Of a DNA stretch of 64,000 nt, positions 1-8,091 are shown piece by piece; within the stretch, counting starts at the first letter, position 1, and every line of letters begins with the position of its first letter. The stretch covers positions 1 through 64,000 of the forward strand of contig CANPXL010000007.1 of assembly GCA_947586055.1 (NCBI GenBank), read 5' to 3'. The DNA comes from an uncultured Acetatifactor sp. GTDB lineage: Bacteria > Bacillota > Clostridia > Lachnospirales > Lachnospiraceae. Below the pieces are notes generated by a model that saw only the letters and a list, made by a program, of their open reading frames with translations, made no database searches and had not been told where the DNA came from. The position numbers and the translations under genes are program-made.

Positions 1-1
1 C

Positions 2-355
2 GGAGGGCAGCAGGACGCGCCACAGGCAGCCACAGAGGGCGAGAACGAGCCGGAGGCGGGCAAGAATACTCCGGACGAGAAAAACGCCAACAACGGGGCG
101 CAGGGCAAGCCACAGAGGGCGCATGATGTCATTGTCCCTCAAGGGCAGATGAAAGCGACGGTGATCTGCGACGGGTCTCTGAACTTGAGGAGATCAGCGT
201 CGTGGGACAACGGGAACATTTGCGGACGCGCATCGAGGGGGCAGACCTATCACGTCAAGGCGGTTCACATGATCGACGGCAAGAGGATGATCGAGACCAT
301 TGACGGGATTTTCCTCTCCGGCGAGGGCGATCTGGTGCAGTTCGAGCAGGTATAA
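2..355 (+). CDS. C-terminal part of an SH3-like domain protein (phage or mobile-element type), 5' end outside window
   Basis: The frame is open from base 2, well before the first ATG of the ORF track (149), so this is the tail of a longer gene. About 45 residues of low-complexity linker rich in Gln, Glu, Ala and Asn come first. About 70 residues that look like a bacterial SH3-type fold follow (a short strand ending in LNLRRSASW, then GQTYHVKAV). Linker plus C-terminal SH3 is common in phage or integrative-element endolysins and amidases that bind cell wall. The catalytic part is not visible, so the enzyme type cannot be named. An intrinsic terminator lies 14 bases after the stop, so this is the last gene of its unit. 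The gene product class is inference; the open frame is seen directly. Confidence 0.55.
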   Translation, partial: GGQQDAPQAATEGENEPEAGKNTPDEKNANNGAQGKPQRAHDVIVPQGQMKATVICDGSLNLRRSASWDNGNICGRASRGQTYHVKAVHMIDGKRMIETIDGIFLSGEGDLVQFEQV

Positions 356-369
356 GAGCAGACAGAGAC

Positions 370-399
370 GGCGGGAGCGATATGTTCCCGCCGATTTTT
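370..399 (+). terminator. Intrinsic terminator of the SH3-like gene
   Basis: A perfect 7-bp GC-rich stem (GGCGGGA paired with TCCCGCC) with a 9-base loop is followed by GATTTTT. It sits 14 bases after the stop codon at 355. Confidence 0.85.
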
Positions 400-433
400 C
401 TCCGCTGATTTTTATACTACTAACTTATACCCA
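400..433. other. Abrupt junction between element-like DNA and a truncated ABC transporter gene
   Basis: Left of about 433 the DNA has no similarity to an ABC ATPase. From about 434 the frame reads PTGALD, the standard sequence just after Walker B. In intact homologues the preceding codons encode the Walker B Asp and the catalytic Glu; here they read Leu-Tyr-Pro. No start codon lies between the terminator and this point. The junction is either the end of an inserted or deleted element or an assembly join. I see no obvious inverted repeat marking an IS end. Confidence 0.6.
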
Positions 434-2941
434 CCGACCGGCGCACTGGACACGGAGACCAGCGTTCAGGTTATGGACATTCTCAAGGAGATTGCCAAAG
501 ACCGGCTGGTGGTGATGGTGACCCATAATCCCGATCTTGCCGAGAGATATTCCACACGCATCATCCGGATGCTGGACGGCGAGATCACCGATGATTCCGC
601 TCCGCTCACACAGGAAGAAGAAAATCGGGAGCATCTGAAAGAAAAATCCAAAACGGAGAATAAGAAGCTGCCGTCCATGTCCTTTGCAACCTCCTTCGGC
701 CTGTCGCTCAAAAACCTGTTCACGAAAAAGGGACGCACGGCGCTGACCTCGTTTGCCGGCAGTATCGGTATTATCGGTATCGCCCTGATTTTTGCCGTGT
801 CTCAGGGCATGACCGCTTACATCGACACGGTGCAGGAGAACACGCTTTCCTCTTATCCCTTGACGCTGGAAGCGCAGAGTATAGATATGACCTCCCTGAT
901 GGAAACCTTTATCGGCGCCGCGCAGTCTGCAGGCGAGCATGAAAAGGATGCCGTCTACGCTAAGGGAATGATCTATGATATGGTCAATTCTCTCAGCGGG
1001 ATGGAAAAAAATGAAAATGATCTGGCGTCGTTCAAAAAATATATAGAAGCGGAACTGGAAAAGCAGGACGGAGACAACGCTCTCAAAGAAGCGGTAAACG
1101 GCATTCAGTACACTTACGATCTGGATCTGCTGGTTTATACGAAAAATGTGGACGGAGAAATCATTCGTTCTGATATGGAAGAACTCATGCAGGATTTTCT
1201 CGTGGAATATCTTGGTACAGACATTTCTTCTCTTATGACGCTTCGGGATCAATACGGGATCAGCGATTCGCCCATGCAGTCTATGATGCCCAGTGGAATG
1301 TCCTCACAGCTCTGGCAGGAAATGCTTCCCGGTGAGAATGGAAAACTGGTAAGCCCGCTGCTTGAAAAGCAGTACGATGTTGTTTACGGTTCATGGCCGA
1401 CTGAATATAACGAGATTGTCTTGGTTTTAGACGATAATAATGAACTGAACGATATGTCTCTTTACGCATTGGGGCTTTCTCCAAAGGAAGATGTTGATGC
1501 CATTATGGAGGCGGCAATCAATCAGACGGAAATACCTGTAAACAAAAAACAATGGTCTTATGAAGATATCTGCAATATGGAATATCGGATAATCCTCAAT
1601 TCTGACTGTTATACTTTGGACAGCGCCACCGGAACCTACAAAGACCTCCGCACAACGGAGGCAGGCCTTCAATATCTGTACGATAACGCAATTCCGTTAA
1701 AAGTTTCCGGCATCATTCGCCCGAATGAGGATGCTGTTTCCACAATGCTGTCTGGTTCTATTGGTTATACAAGCAAACTGACGGAATATGTCATTGAACA
1801 CTCAAAAGACTCTGACGCCATCAAAGCGCAGCAAGCGTCACCTACTACCGATATTTTTACTGGTTTACCGTTCAATGAAAACACCGGCTCTTTGTCCGAT
1901 GCGGAAAAGGAAACCGCTTTTCGTGAATATATAAAGGAAATGGACGAGTCTGAAAAGGTGGCCGCGTACATTCAGATTATGAGTATCCCTTCCGAAGAAC
2001 AACTGGACGCAAGCGTTTCGCAAACCATGGTTTCCATGACAAGAGCGGATATGGAATCGTCAATGGTACAGGGACTGGCCGAGCAAATGGGAATGGACGA
2101 GGCGAACGTCAAGGATTATGTCAGCAGCATGAGCGACGAGGAACTGACCGGGATGTTTACGCAAATGGTCACCGAACAGGTGAAGATGCAATATGCCGCG
2201 CAGGTGCAGGAACAGATGAGCGGAATGGAAGCACCGCAGCTATCCGCCGCGCTGGATCAGGCGATGCCCGGTTACACGACCGAACAGTGCGCACTTTTCT
2301 ATGACGAGATTACAGAGTTTTCCGAATCCACTTATGAGGACAATTTGTCGGAGCTTGGCTGTGTAGATCTCGAAAGTCCTGCAAGCATCAATATTTTCGC
2401 CTCCACCTTTGAAAACAAGGATGTGATTGAGGATGCCATTTCCTCTTACAATGAAAATGTCGATGAACTGTTGCAGATTCATTACACCGACTATGTCGGG
2501 ATCATGATGTCCTCCGTCACGACGATTATTAACGCCATTACCTATGTGCTGATTGCTTTTGTAGCGATCTCCCTGATTGTTTCTTCCATCATGATTGGCG
2601 TCATCACGCTGATTTCGGTACAGGAGCGCACGAAGGAAATTGGTATCCTGCGGGCGATTGGTGCATCCAAGCGCAATGTTTCCAGTATGTTCAACGCAGA
2701 AACGGTGATTATCGGATTTACCTCCGGTGCGCTTGGCGTGTTGATTACCTATTTGCTGTGCATTCCCATCAATCTGATTCTGCACCATTTGACCGGCATT
2801 GGAAATTTAAGCGCGTTCCTGCCTCTGCCCGTGGCACTGATTCTGATTGCGATTAGTATGGCATTGACACTGATTGCCGGTGTTATTCCATCCAGAAGCG
2901 CAGCGAAGAAAGATCCTGTTGTTGCGCTGCGGACAGAATAG
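434..2941 (+). pseudogene. 5'-truncated ABC transporter: ATPase C-terminus fused to FtsX-type permease
   Basis: Intact members of this family carry an N-terminal ATPase of about 230 residues fused to an 800-residue MacB/FtsX-like permease. Only the end of the ATPase remains: PTGALD, then the H-loop VTHNPDLAERYS and LDGEI. Walker A, the Q-loop, signature and Walker B are absent. The permease looks whole: first membrane segment near residues 90-112 counted from the ATG at 473, a large Met- and Glu-rich extracytoplasmic domain, then three membrane helices after residue 680 with the FtsX-like stretch QERTKEIGILRAIGASKRN. The first Met of the frame (473) lies inside the ATPase remnant and has no good RBS. 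It cannot hydrolyse ATP alone, so it is a pseudogene, or an artefact if the junction at 433 is an assembly join. Members of this group usually export peptides or lipids, but the substrate is unknown. Confidence 0.75.
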
Positions 2942-3217
2942 AAGCCTGAGATAAAAGAGAGCTCTTTATTTTGGTGACGGGGATAAACAAGGTAAAGTGG
3001 CAGGTCATTAACGGGAAATGATGATTTCATACGGCTATCCAATCTATACAAGACCGGAGGAAGGCGGCGGAATATTTATCATGGACCACTATGAACCGTA
3101 TGTGAATGCGCTTACGTTCACAGAGGTGGGATGACTTAAAAAGAAGTATGCCGCATCGACAGGTGAGGGAAAAAATACTGGAGTGCATACTCCGCAAATA
3201 CGGACTGCTTATTTTTC
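2942..3217. other. Intergenic region with one doubtful 38-codon ORF
   Basis: A weak stem (AAAGA/TCTTT) followed by ATTTT near 2951-2972 may end the transporter transcript. An ORF of 38 codons runs 3018-3134 (MMISYGYPIYTRPEEGGG...). It lacks a clear RBS and resembles nothing I recognise; it may be a gene remnant. Nothing else is seen before the promoter at 3218. Confidence 0.3.
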
Positions 3218-3246
3218 TTGAAATGAAACAATCCGTGCGGTATAAT
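3218..3246 (+). promoter_or_regulatory. Sigma-A type promoter of the DUF4038 glycoside hydrolase gene
   Basis: TTGAAA at 3218-3223, a 17-base spacer, then a perfect TATAAT at 3241-3246. The start codon at 3271 lies 25 bases downstream. This rules out the earlier in-frame ATG at 3106 as the translation start. Confidence 0.8.
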
Positions 3247-3270
3247 CAGAAAAAATTGGGAGGGATTGCG

Positions 3271-4770
3271 ATGAAGTATACCGAAACGGTCGAAAAATGG
3301 GGTGTGTTTGAACTTTGCTGCGAAGGGGCTGCGGAGGGGAATCCTTATACGGATTATCATATTACAGCCACATTTGAGGGCGCGCATGAGCGTAAAACCG
3401 TCGCGGGATTTTACGACGGCGGGGTTTATAAAGTGCGGTTTATGCCGTCCCATGAGGGAGTTTACCGCTTTACGGTATCAGGAAATTTCTCCGACAAAAG
3501 TGATTCCGGCCAGTTTTCCGTAACTGCTCCCGGGCCCGGAAATCATGGCCCTGTCAGGGGCTGCAACACGTTTCACTTCGCCTACGCCGACGGTACGCCA
3601 TACTATCCGGTCGGCACGACCTGTTACGTTTGGGAACTGCAAAGCGATGCGCTGGTCGCCCAGACACTCGACACGCTGCGCCGCATGCCGTTCAACAAAA
3701 TCCGTTTCTGCGTGTTTCCCAAAAGCTACTGCTACAACGCCCGCGAGCCGCGGTCATATCCGTACGAGGGATCCCCGGTTGACGGAAAGTTGGTTCATGA
3801 GGATAACGTCTGGGACTTCGGCCCCGATTCCGAGGGCAACCATTGGGATTTTTCGCGTTTTTGTCCGGAGCATTTCCGGCAGATCGAAAAGTGCATTTTA
3901 GAGCTTCAGCGGCTGGGAATAGAAGCGGATCTCATCCTTTTCCACCCTTATGACCGCTGGGGATTTTCGACAATGACCGCCGAACAGAACGAACTATATC
4001 TGCGATATGCTGCTGCAAGATTTTCGGCTTACCGCAACGTATGGTGGTCTTTTGCAAACGAGTATGACTTTATAAAGAGCAGGACGGTTGACGATTGGGA
4101 GCGCTTCGCGGAGATCATCCTAGAGAGCGACCCCTATGATCACCTGCGCTCGATTCACAACGGCGTACAGTTTTACGACCACTCGCGGCCATGGATCACG
4201 CACTGCAGCGTTCAGCGCACGCCGGAGGGAACTGCGGATTGGCGAAAAACCTATCGGAAACCGGTGGTCATCGACGAGATGCAGTACGAGGGTAATATTT
4301 CGTTCGCGTGGGGCAACATTTCCGCGCAGGAACTCACGAGACGGTTCTGGGAGGCGCTTTGCCGCGGCGGTTACGGCGGACATGGCGAGACTTATATCGG
4401 CGAAAATCTCTGGTGGGCGCATGGCGGAGAGCTGAAGGGAGAAAGTCCCGCAAGAATCGCGTTTCTGCGCAGGATTTTAGAGGACGCCCCGGCGGGAGGC
4501 CTGAAGCCCAAGGCCATGGAATGGGACGAGATCTGCGTTGTGCCGGAGGACGAGAAGCTGGAAAAGGAGACGGGCTATCACCTGTTTTACTATGGGATCA
4601 ACCGCCCGGCTTTTCGGTGGTATCACATAGACGACGAAACTATTTACTGCGTTGAAGTGATCGATACCTGGAATATGACCGTCACAAAAGCCGGAGAGTT
4701 TAAGGGCAGGTTCCGGGTGGAACTGCCGGGGAGGGAATATATGGCGGTGAGGATCCGGCGCGTGGAGTGA
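3271..4770 (+). CDS. DUF5060/DUF4038-type glycoside hydrolase (apiosidase-like family)
   Basis: A 499-residue cytoplasmic protein with no signal peptide. Residues 1-95 form a beta-sandwich of the DUF5060 type (WGVFELCCEG, then VYRFTVSGNF). A TIM barrel of the DUF4038 type follows (PVGTTCYVW at about 110, NKIRFCVFP at about 140), and a small C-terminal beta domain resembles DUF5605. Acidic residues in WWSFANEYD (Glu264) and DEMQYEG (Glu336 or Glu340) are the likely acid/base and nucleophile pair, by analogy with clan GH-A. Such enzymes act on plant or host glycan side chains. The exact substrate cannot be read from sequence. The start is set by GGGAGGG just upstream and by the promoter at 3218. 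The ORF-track start at 3106 is upstream of the promoter and is not used. Confidence 0.8.
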   Translation: MKYTETVEKWGVFELCCEGAAEGNPYTDYHITATFEGAHERKTVAGFYDGGVYKVRFMPSHEGVYRFTVSGNFSDKSDSGQFSVTAPGPGNHGPVRGCNTFHFAYADGTPYYPVGTTCYVWELQSDALVAQTLDTLRRMPFNKIRFCVFPKSYCYNAREPRSYPYEGSPVDGKLVHEDNVWDFGPDSEGNHWDFSRFCPEHFRQIEKCILELQRLGIEADLILFHPYDRWGFSTMTAEQNELYLRYAAARFSAYRNVWWSFANEYDFIKSRTVDDWERFAEIILESDPYDHLRSIHNGVQFYDHSRPWITHCSVQRTPEGTADWRKTYRKPVVIDEMQYEGNISFAWGNISAQELTRRFWEALCRGGYGGHGETYIGENLWWAHGGELKGESPARIAFLRRILEDAPAGGLKPKAMEWDEICVVPEDEKLEKETGYHLFYYGINRPAFRWYHIDDETIYCVEVIDTWNMTVTKAGEFKGRFRVELPGREYMAVRIRRVE

Positions 4771-4894
4771 GCCGAGAGCGGCGTTTGCGGAGTGGACATT
4801 CACAGCGGAAGGTAAGGAAAGAAAATTTAACCGATTTTTGAAATTTGTTTGCTGTAAGCCGGATCGGAACAGCCTTTTGAAGGAGACAATTTAC

Positions 4895-5608
4895 ATGAAA
4901 ATTCCAAAAATGATATTATTTGATTATGGCCAGACGCTGATTGCAGAACAGAAATTTGACGGGGTAAAGGGAACGGAAGCTGTTTTATCGTACGCTGTAA
5001 AAAATAAATATTATTTGTCGGCAGAGCAGGTACAGGCCAGGGCAAATGCGATCAAGCAGGAGTTAGGAAGGTTTGATCCCGAAAAAAGGCATTTGTTTCA
5101 GATTGAGATACCGAACACAATGTTCACGCCGTATCTTTATGAATCTCTGGGAATTGAAATTGCATTGAGCAATTCTGAAATTGATACCGTATTCTGGAAC
5201 GCCGCCGCTCCGGGAACGCCGACAGAGGGGATAGAACACTTTCTCGAAATGGTAGGAAACAAGGGCATCCGCACAGGCGTTATCAGCAATATTTCCTATG
5301 CGCCTTCTGTGGTTGCGGAGCGTATCAATCGACTGCTTCCGGCGAACACTTTTGAATTTATCATTACATCAAGTAATTTCATGTTTCGCAAGCCAAACAG
5401 AAGAATCTTTGACCTGGCATTGGAAAAAGCCGGATTGCAGGCGGATGAAGTCTGGTATATCGGAGATCAGTACGAATGCGATGTGAAAGGTTCCTTAAAT
5501 GCCGGACTGTTTCCGGTCTGGTATATCGGGGCGATAGATCTGCCATACACAGAAGATAAAAGTATTCTGACAATAAAAACATGGAGTGAGATAGAGCGGT
5601 ATCTGTGA
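4895..5608 (+). CDS. HAD-superfamily hydrolase
   Basis: A 237-residue soluble protein with a HAD fold. Motif I is FDYGQTL with nucleophile Asp10, motif II is in GVISNIS, the motif III Lys is in FRKPNRR, and motif IV is YIGDQYECDVKGS. The second acidic residue of motif I, normally Asp two positions after the nucleophile and used as general acid, is Gly here. A helical cap lies at residues 20-110. Family members hydrolyse small phosphate esters such as sugar phosphates or phosphoglycolate; no substrate can be assigned. The start follows AAGGAG by nine bases and removes the N-terminal extension in the ORF track (4838). It begins the visibly AT-richer segment that continues to about 11.2 kb. It stands alone between the hydrolase and the small RNA unit. 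Confidence 0.8.
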   Translation: MKIPKMILFDYGQTLIAEQKFDGVKGTEAVLSYAVKNKYYLSAEQVQARANAIKQELGRFDPEKRHLFQIEIPNTMFTPYLYESLGIEIALSNSEIDTVFWNAAAPGTPTEGIEHFLEMVGNKGIRTGVISNISYAPSVVAERINRLLPANTFEFIITSSNFMFRKPNRRIFDLALEKAGLQADEVWYIGDQYECDVKGSLNAGLFPVWYIGAIDLPYTEDKSILTIKTWSEIERYL

Positions 5609-5620
5609 TGTGAAAAAGGG

Positions 5621-5648
5621 TTGACAATCCCATCGGAATGGTTATGCT
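5621..5648 (+). promoter_or_regulatory. Promoter of the candidate small RNA
   Basis: A perfect TTGACA (5621-5626), a 16-base spacer and TATGCT (5643-5648). It starts 13 bases after the HAD stop codon and fires into a region with no convincing ORF. Confidence 0.7.
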
Positions 5649-5654
5649 GAAAGG

Positions 5655-5739
5655 AAGGAGCAACGGCCCACAAGGTGGGTTGACCGGATGTGATAGAAAT
5701 TCCACTCCATTGCCGATCAAAGTTTAGGGGTGGTTTTTC
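5655..5739 (+). ncRNA. Candidate small RNA of about 85 nt with its own promoter and terminator
   Basis: The interval begins about seven bases after a good -10 box and ends in an intrinsic terminator, so a discrete short transcript is expected. It carries an SD-like GGAAGGAG near its 5' end, then GGTGGGTTGACC. No convincing ORF follows the SD-like site. A 29-codon frame (MVMLKGRSNGP...) starts at 5638, upstream of the predicted transcription start, so it is unlikely to be translated from this promoter. It could be a regulatory RNA or part of a type I toxin-antitoxin unit. The class is unknown to me. Confidence 0.5.
5702..5738 (+). terminator. Terminator of the candidate small RNA
   Basis: CCACTCC (5702-5708) pairs with GGGGTGG (5727-5733) with one G-U pair; TTTTT follows directly. 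The 18-base loop is long but the stem and tail are clear. Confidence 0.65.
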
Positions 5740-5857
5740 TATGTAGGGCTACTTACAAAAAGAAAAAATTTTTCAGCCTGACAATTACTGACAGAATAAA
5801 AAATATCGAAAAATTAAAATAAAAACGCTTGCGTTCCGGGTTCTTGCATGAGAGAAT

Positions 5858-5947
5858 ATGGAACAAATGAGTCAGATCTTCGATAACTGCAAGGGAAAGA
5901 AAACCTGCATTGGAAATGATTTAGGCAGGAGAAGTGTAAAGATATGA
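5858..5947 (+). CDS. Possible 29-residue peptide overlapping the kinase start (ATGA)
   Basis: The frame ATG at 5858 to TGA at 5947 encodes MEQMSQIFDNCKGKKTCIGN and nine further residues with a basic tail. Its stop overlaps the kinase start codon as ATGA, the arrangement typical of translational coupling. It contains two Cys residues six apart. The upstream RBS is weak (GAGAGA). No AgrB-like peptidase is present in the window, so a cyclic Agr-type peptide cannot be claimed. It may be a chance frame. It is too short for the ORF track. Confidence 0.25.
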   Translation: MEQMSQIFDNCKGKKTCIGNDLGRRSVKI

Positions 5948-7236
5948 TTTATATTGCAGATAACATATTCAATTATCTGATATATCTATTTATAATTCAT
6001 TATGGGTTTAGGATCAATCCCAGAAAAAACAGACTTTTTGTTGGCGCTTCTGTAATAATTGTACTGTCTGCAGGCGCTTTCAACGCATACTATGACGTGA
6101 ATTCTCCGATGGTCTACATTCTTTGGAGTGTGCTTTCTGTTATTTTGTTTTTTGAGGATCGTTTCGTCCATTTAATGATAGTAAGCGTTTCCCTCATGTA
6201 TTTTACCGGGATTATAGATACATTCAGCGTTATGCTGATACAGGTTGTGATGATAGGCGGAGGGATTACCGGCACAGATATTGCATGGTGGATGGAGCCT
6301 GCCTATCTTCTCTCATTTTTCATATATCTTTTAGTTTATTGGCAGATTTTAAAAAAACATGAAGTTTATTTGTGTGATATAGAGCTAAAATACAAGTTCG
6401 CGCTTTTGATTCAGGGCAGTATTTTTCAAATGTTCTACAATTTTGTCTTTGTTTTCTTTAACGAAAATCATGCTATGTATGGCTGGGATGCTTATGCAGT
6501 GTTTTTTATCAGTATAACAGGAGTAATCTATTCTGTTTTTCTCACGCTCAGCCTGGCCGTGAAAAATGTATTGTCGGACAGGCAGAACAGGGAACTCCAA
6601 TCTTTTATGGATATGCAAAAACAGCAGTACGATTATCAGCTGCAGCAATCCGTGGCTGTACGGCGTTTTAAACATGATCTGGTCAATCATATTGGCGTTC
6701 TGAGGGAGCTGTTAAATGAGAAAAAGACAAAAGAAGCCAAAGAATATATTGATACGATCTGGAGTGTTCAGAATGAGTTTGATCTGAAGATTCATACAGG
6801 AGACAGTTTTCTTGATATCATTGTAAATTATTATTCGTATTTGGCTGGAAAGGAAAAGGTAGAATTTACAGTCTCAGGCAGGCTCACCGAAAAACTTCCT
6901 CTCGAGATGTTTGATCTCACCACATTGGTTGGAAATATACTGCAAAATGCTTTTGAGGCGGCATTAAAAGCGGATGTGCCAAAAATACATGTCGAGCTCA
7001 TAGAACATACGAAAGAAATATTTATAGTCGTCGTCAATAGTACAGACAGGGCGGTAAAGAATAAAAAATTTTTTGTGACTTCCAAAAAGGACAAAAGAAA
7101 CCACGGGTTTGGTCTGAAAAATATTGCTGCAACAGTTCAAAAATATCATGGCGAATACTATATGGAGTCCGTGGCGGAAGACGGAGAAGCATGGTTTAAA
7201 ATCAGCATTGCCATACCCAGGGAGGAAAAGGCATGA
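5944..7236 (+). CDS. AgrC-type GHKL sensor histidine kinase
   Basis: A 430-residue membrane kinase. Residues 1-210 hold about six hydrophobic segments and form the sensor. A coiled linker (QSFMDMQKQQYDYQLQQS) leads to the phosphoacceptor region RRFKHDLVNHIGVL with His244, typical of the AgrC/CitA-like group. The ATP-binding domain has the N box in LVGNILQNAFEAA and the G box in NHGFGLKNI, the GHKL HATPase_c_5 layout. Its gene overlaps the response-regulator gene by four bases (ATGA), so the two act as a pair. An RBS (GGCAGGAG) lies just upstream. The ligand is unknown; AgrC relatives sense peptides, but no peptide-processing gene is nearby. The gene is AT-rich compared with the window's core. 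Confidence 0.9.
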   Translation: MIYIADNIFNYLIYLFIIHYGFRINPRKNRLFVGASVIIVLSAGAFNAYYDVNSPMVYILWSVLSVILFFEDRFVHLMIVSVSLMYFTGIIDTFSVMLIQVVMIGGGITGTDIAWWMEPAYLLSFFIYLLVYWQILKKHEVYLCDIELKYKFALLIQGSIFQMFYNFVFVFFNENHAMYGWDAYAVFFISITGVIYSVFLTLSLAVKNVLSDRQNRELQSFMDMQKQQYDYQLQQSVAVRRFKHDLVNHIGVLRELLNEKKTKEAKEYIDTIWSVQNEFDLKIHTGDSFLDIIVNYYSYLAGKEKVEFTVSGRLTEKLPLEMFDLTTLVGNILQNAFEAALKADVPKIHVELIEHTKEIFIVVVNSTDRAVKNKKFFVTSKKDKRNHGFGLKNIAATVQKYHGEYYMESVAEDGEAWFKISIAIPREEKA

Positions 7237-7937
7237 AAATCGGTATTGTAGAGGATGAAGCGGTATGGAGGGATAAGATACAGGGTATTATTGAAAGATA
7301 TTGCAGGGATAAAAATATTCCATTTCAGATCAATTCTTATGGTAATGGAATGGATTTTATGAAAAATTCAGATGCAGACCTGTTGTTTCTGGATATTGAA
7401 CTGGCAGAGGGGGAAGATGGTTTTCAAATCGCAGAACAACTGATGCATGATGGAAAGAAATGTAAGGTATGTTTTTTGACTTCCCATACGGAGCTTGCAA
7501 GATCAGGATATAGGGTGAATGCTTTCCGGTATATAGACAAAAGGCATTTGGAAGAAGTGGGCGAGGCACTGGATTCTTTTCTGAAAACAAAGATTCAGGA
7601 TCGGATGATTTCCTGTCATGATACCGCGGGGGGACAAATCAGGATAAATTTGAATGAGCTTCTTCTTGTTGAAACGTATGGAAGAAAATTAAGATACCTT
7701 ATGTTTGATGGGAGGGAATATTTTTGTGAAGGGAAAATATCGGAAGCCGCACGAAACTTATCTCCATTTGGTTTTTCTCAGACACATCGGTCGTATATTG
7801 TCAATTTGAAATATATTGAAAAGGCACACAGCCATGAGGTTACCCTTTGCAATGGATTAAAGGTAATGATCGGAAGAGCCCATAGTGATGAGTTCAAGAA
7901 GGAATTTTTTAAGTGGAGAATGCGGTTTGACAACTGA
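7233..7937 (+). CDS. AgrA-type response regulator with LytTR DNA-binding domain
   Basis: A 234-residue regulator. The receiver domain (residues 1-120) has acidic residues in IVEDEAVW, phosphoacceptor Asp54 in LLFLDIEL, and the switch and Lys region in FRYIDKRH. The LytTR domain spans about residues 125-230 (LLLVETYGRKLRYLM, FSQTHRSYIVNLKYI). LytTR proteins bind two direct repeats spaced about two helical turns apart. Such a pair lies 45 bases downstream of this gene, in front of the lipoprotein promoter, so the lipoprotein gene is the likely target. It is co-transcribed with the kinase. No output other than that gene is visible in the window. Confidence 0.92.
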   Translation: MKIGIVEDEAVWRDKIQGIIERYCRDKNIPFQINSYGNGMDFMKNSDADLLFLDIELAEGEDGFQIAEQLMHDGKKCKVCFLTSHTELARSGYRVNAFRYIDKRHLEEVGEALDSFLKTKIQDRMISCHDTAGGQIRINLNELLLVETYGRKLRYLMFDGREYFCEGKISEAARNLSPFGFSQTHRSYIVNLKYIEKAHSHEVTLCNGLKVMIGRAHSDEFKKEFFKWRMRFDN

Positions 7938-7981
7938 TTGGATATAAGGGAGGCTGGTGTGATCTGACACCTGTTGTTTTG

Positions 7982-8014
7982 TGTCGTTTGCGCAAAAAAG
8001 ATGTCGTTTGTGCA
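7982..8014 (+). promoter_or_regulatory. Candidate LytTR operator: two 13-bp direct repeats 20 bp apart
   Basis: TGTCGTTTGCGCA at 7982-7994 and TGTCGTTTGTGCA at 8002-8014 differ at one base. Start-to-start distance is 20 bp, close to the two-turn spacing known for AgrA and other LytTR regulators. The second repeat ends seven bases before a weak -35 box (8022), the position expected for an activator site. Assignment to the regulator at 7233 is inference from proximity and geometry. Confidence 0.75.
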
Positions 8015-8021
8015 GACAGTA

Positions 8022-8050
8022 TTTTACTATTTTTTTCGCTGTGATATAAA
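8022..8050 (+). promoter_or_regulatory. Activator-type promoter of the lipoprotein gene
   Basis: TTTTAC (8022-8027), 17-base spacer, TATAAA (8045-8050). The poor -35 next to the LytTR repeats suggests dependence on the activator. The start codon is 41 bases downstream. Confidence 0.6.
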
Positions 8051-8079
8051 TAAAGCACTAAAAAATTGATTTATATCAC
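8041..8079. repeat. Perfect 11-bp inverted repeat around the transcription start
   Basis: GTGATATAAAT (8041-8051) and ATTTATATCAC (8069-8079) are exact reverse complements with a 17-base spacer. The left arm contains the -10 box and the right arm abuts the RBS (GAGGG). This suits an operator. As RNA, only the right arm would be transcribed from the predicted start, so a hairpin in the mRNA is unlikely unless transcription begins further upstream. Confidence 0.7.
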
Positions 8080-8091
8080 GAGGGAACTATT

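Noticed and set aside
3106-3270. N-terminal extension of the DUF4038 hydrolase
   Set aside because: The near-consensus promoter at 3218-3246 and the RBS before 3271 place the start at 3271.
5638-5727. 29-codon ORF MVMLKGRSNGP... as a small protein
   Set aside because: Its start codon lies upstream of the predicted transcription start and overlaps the promoter; it has no RBS.
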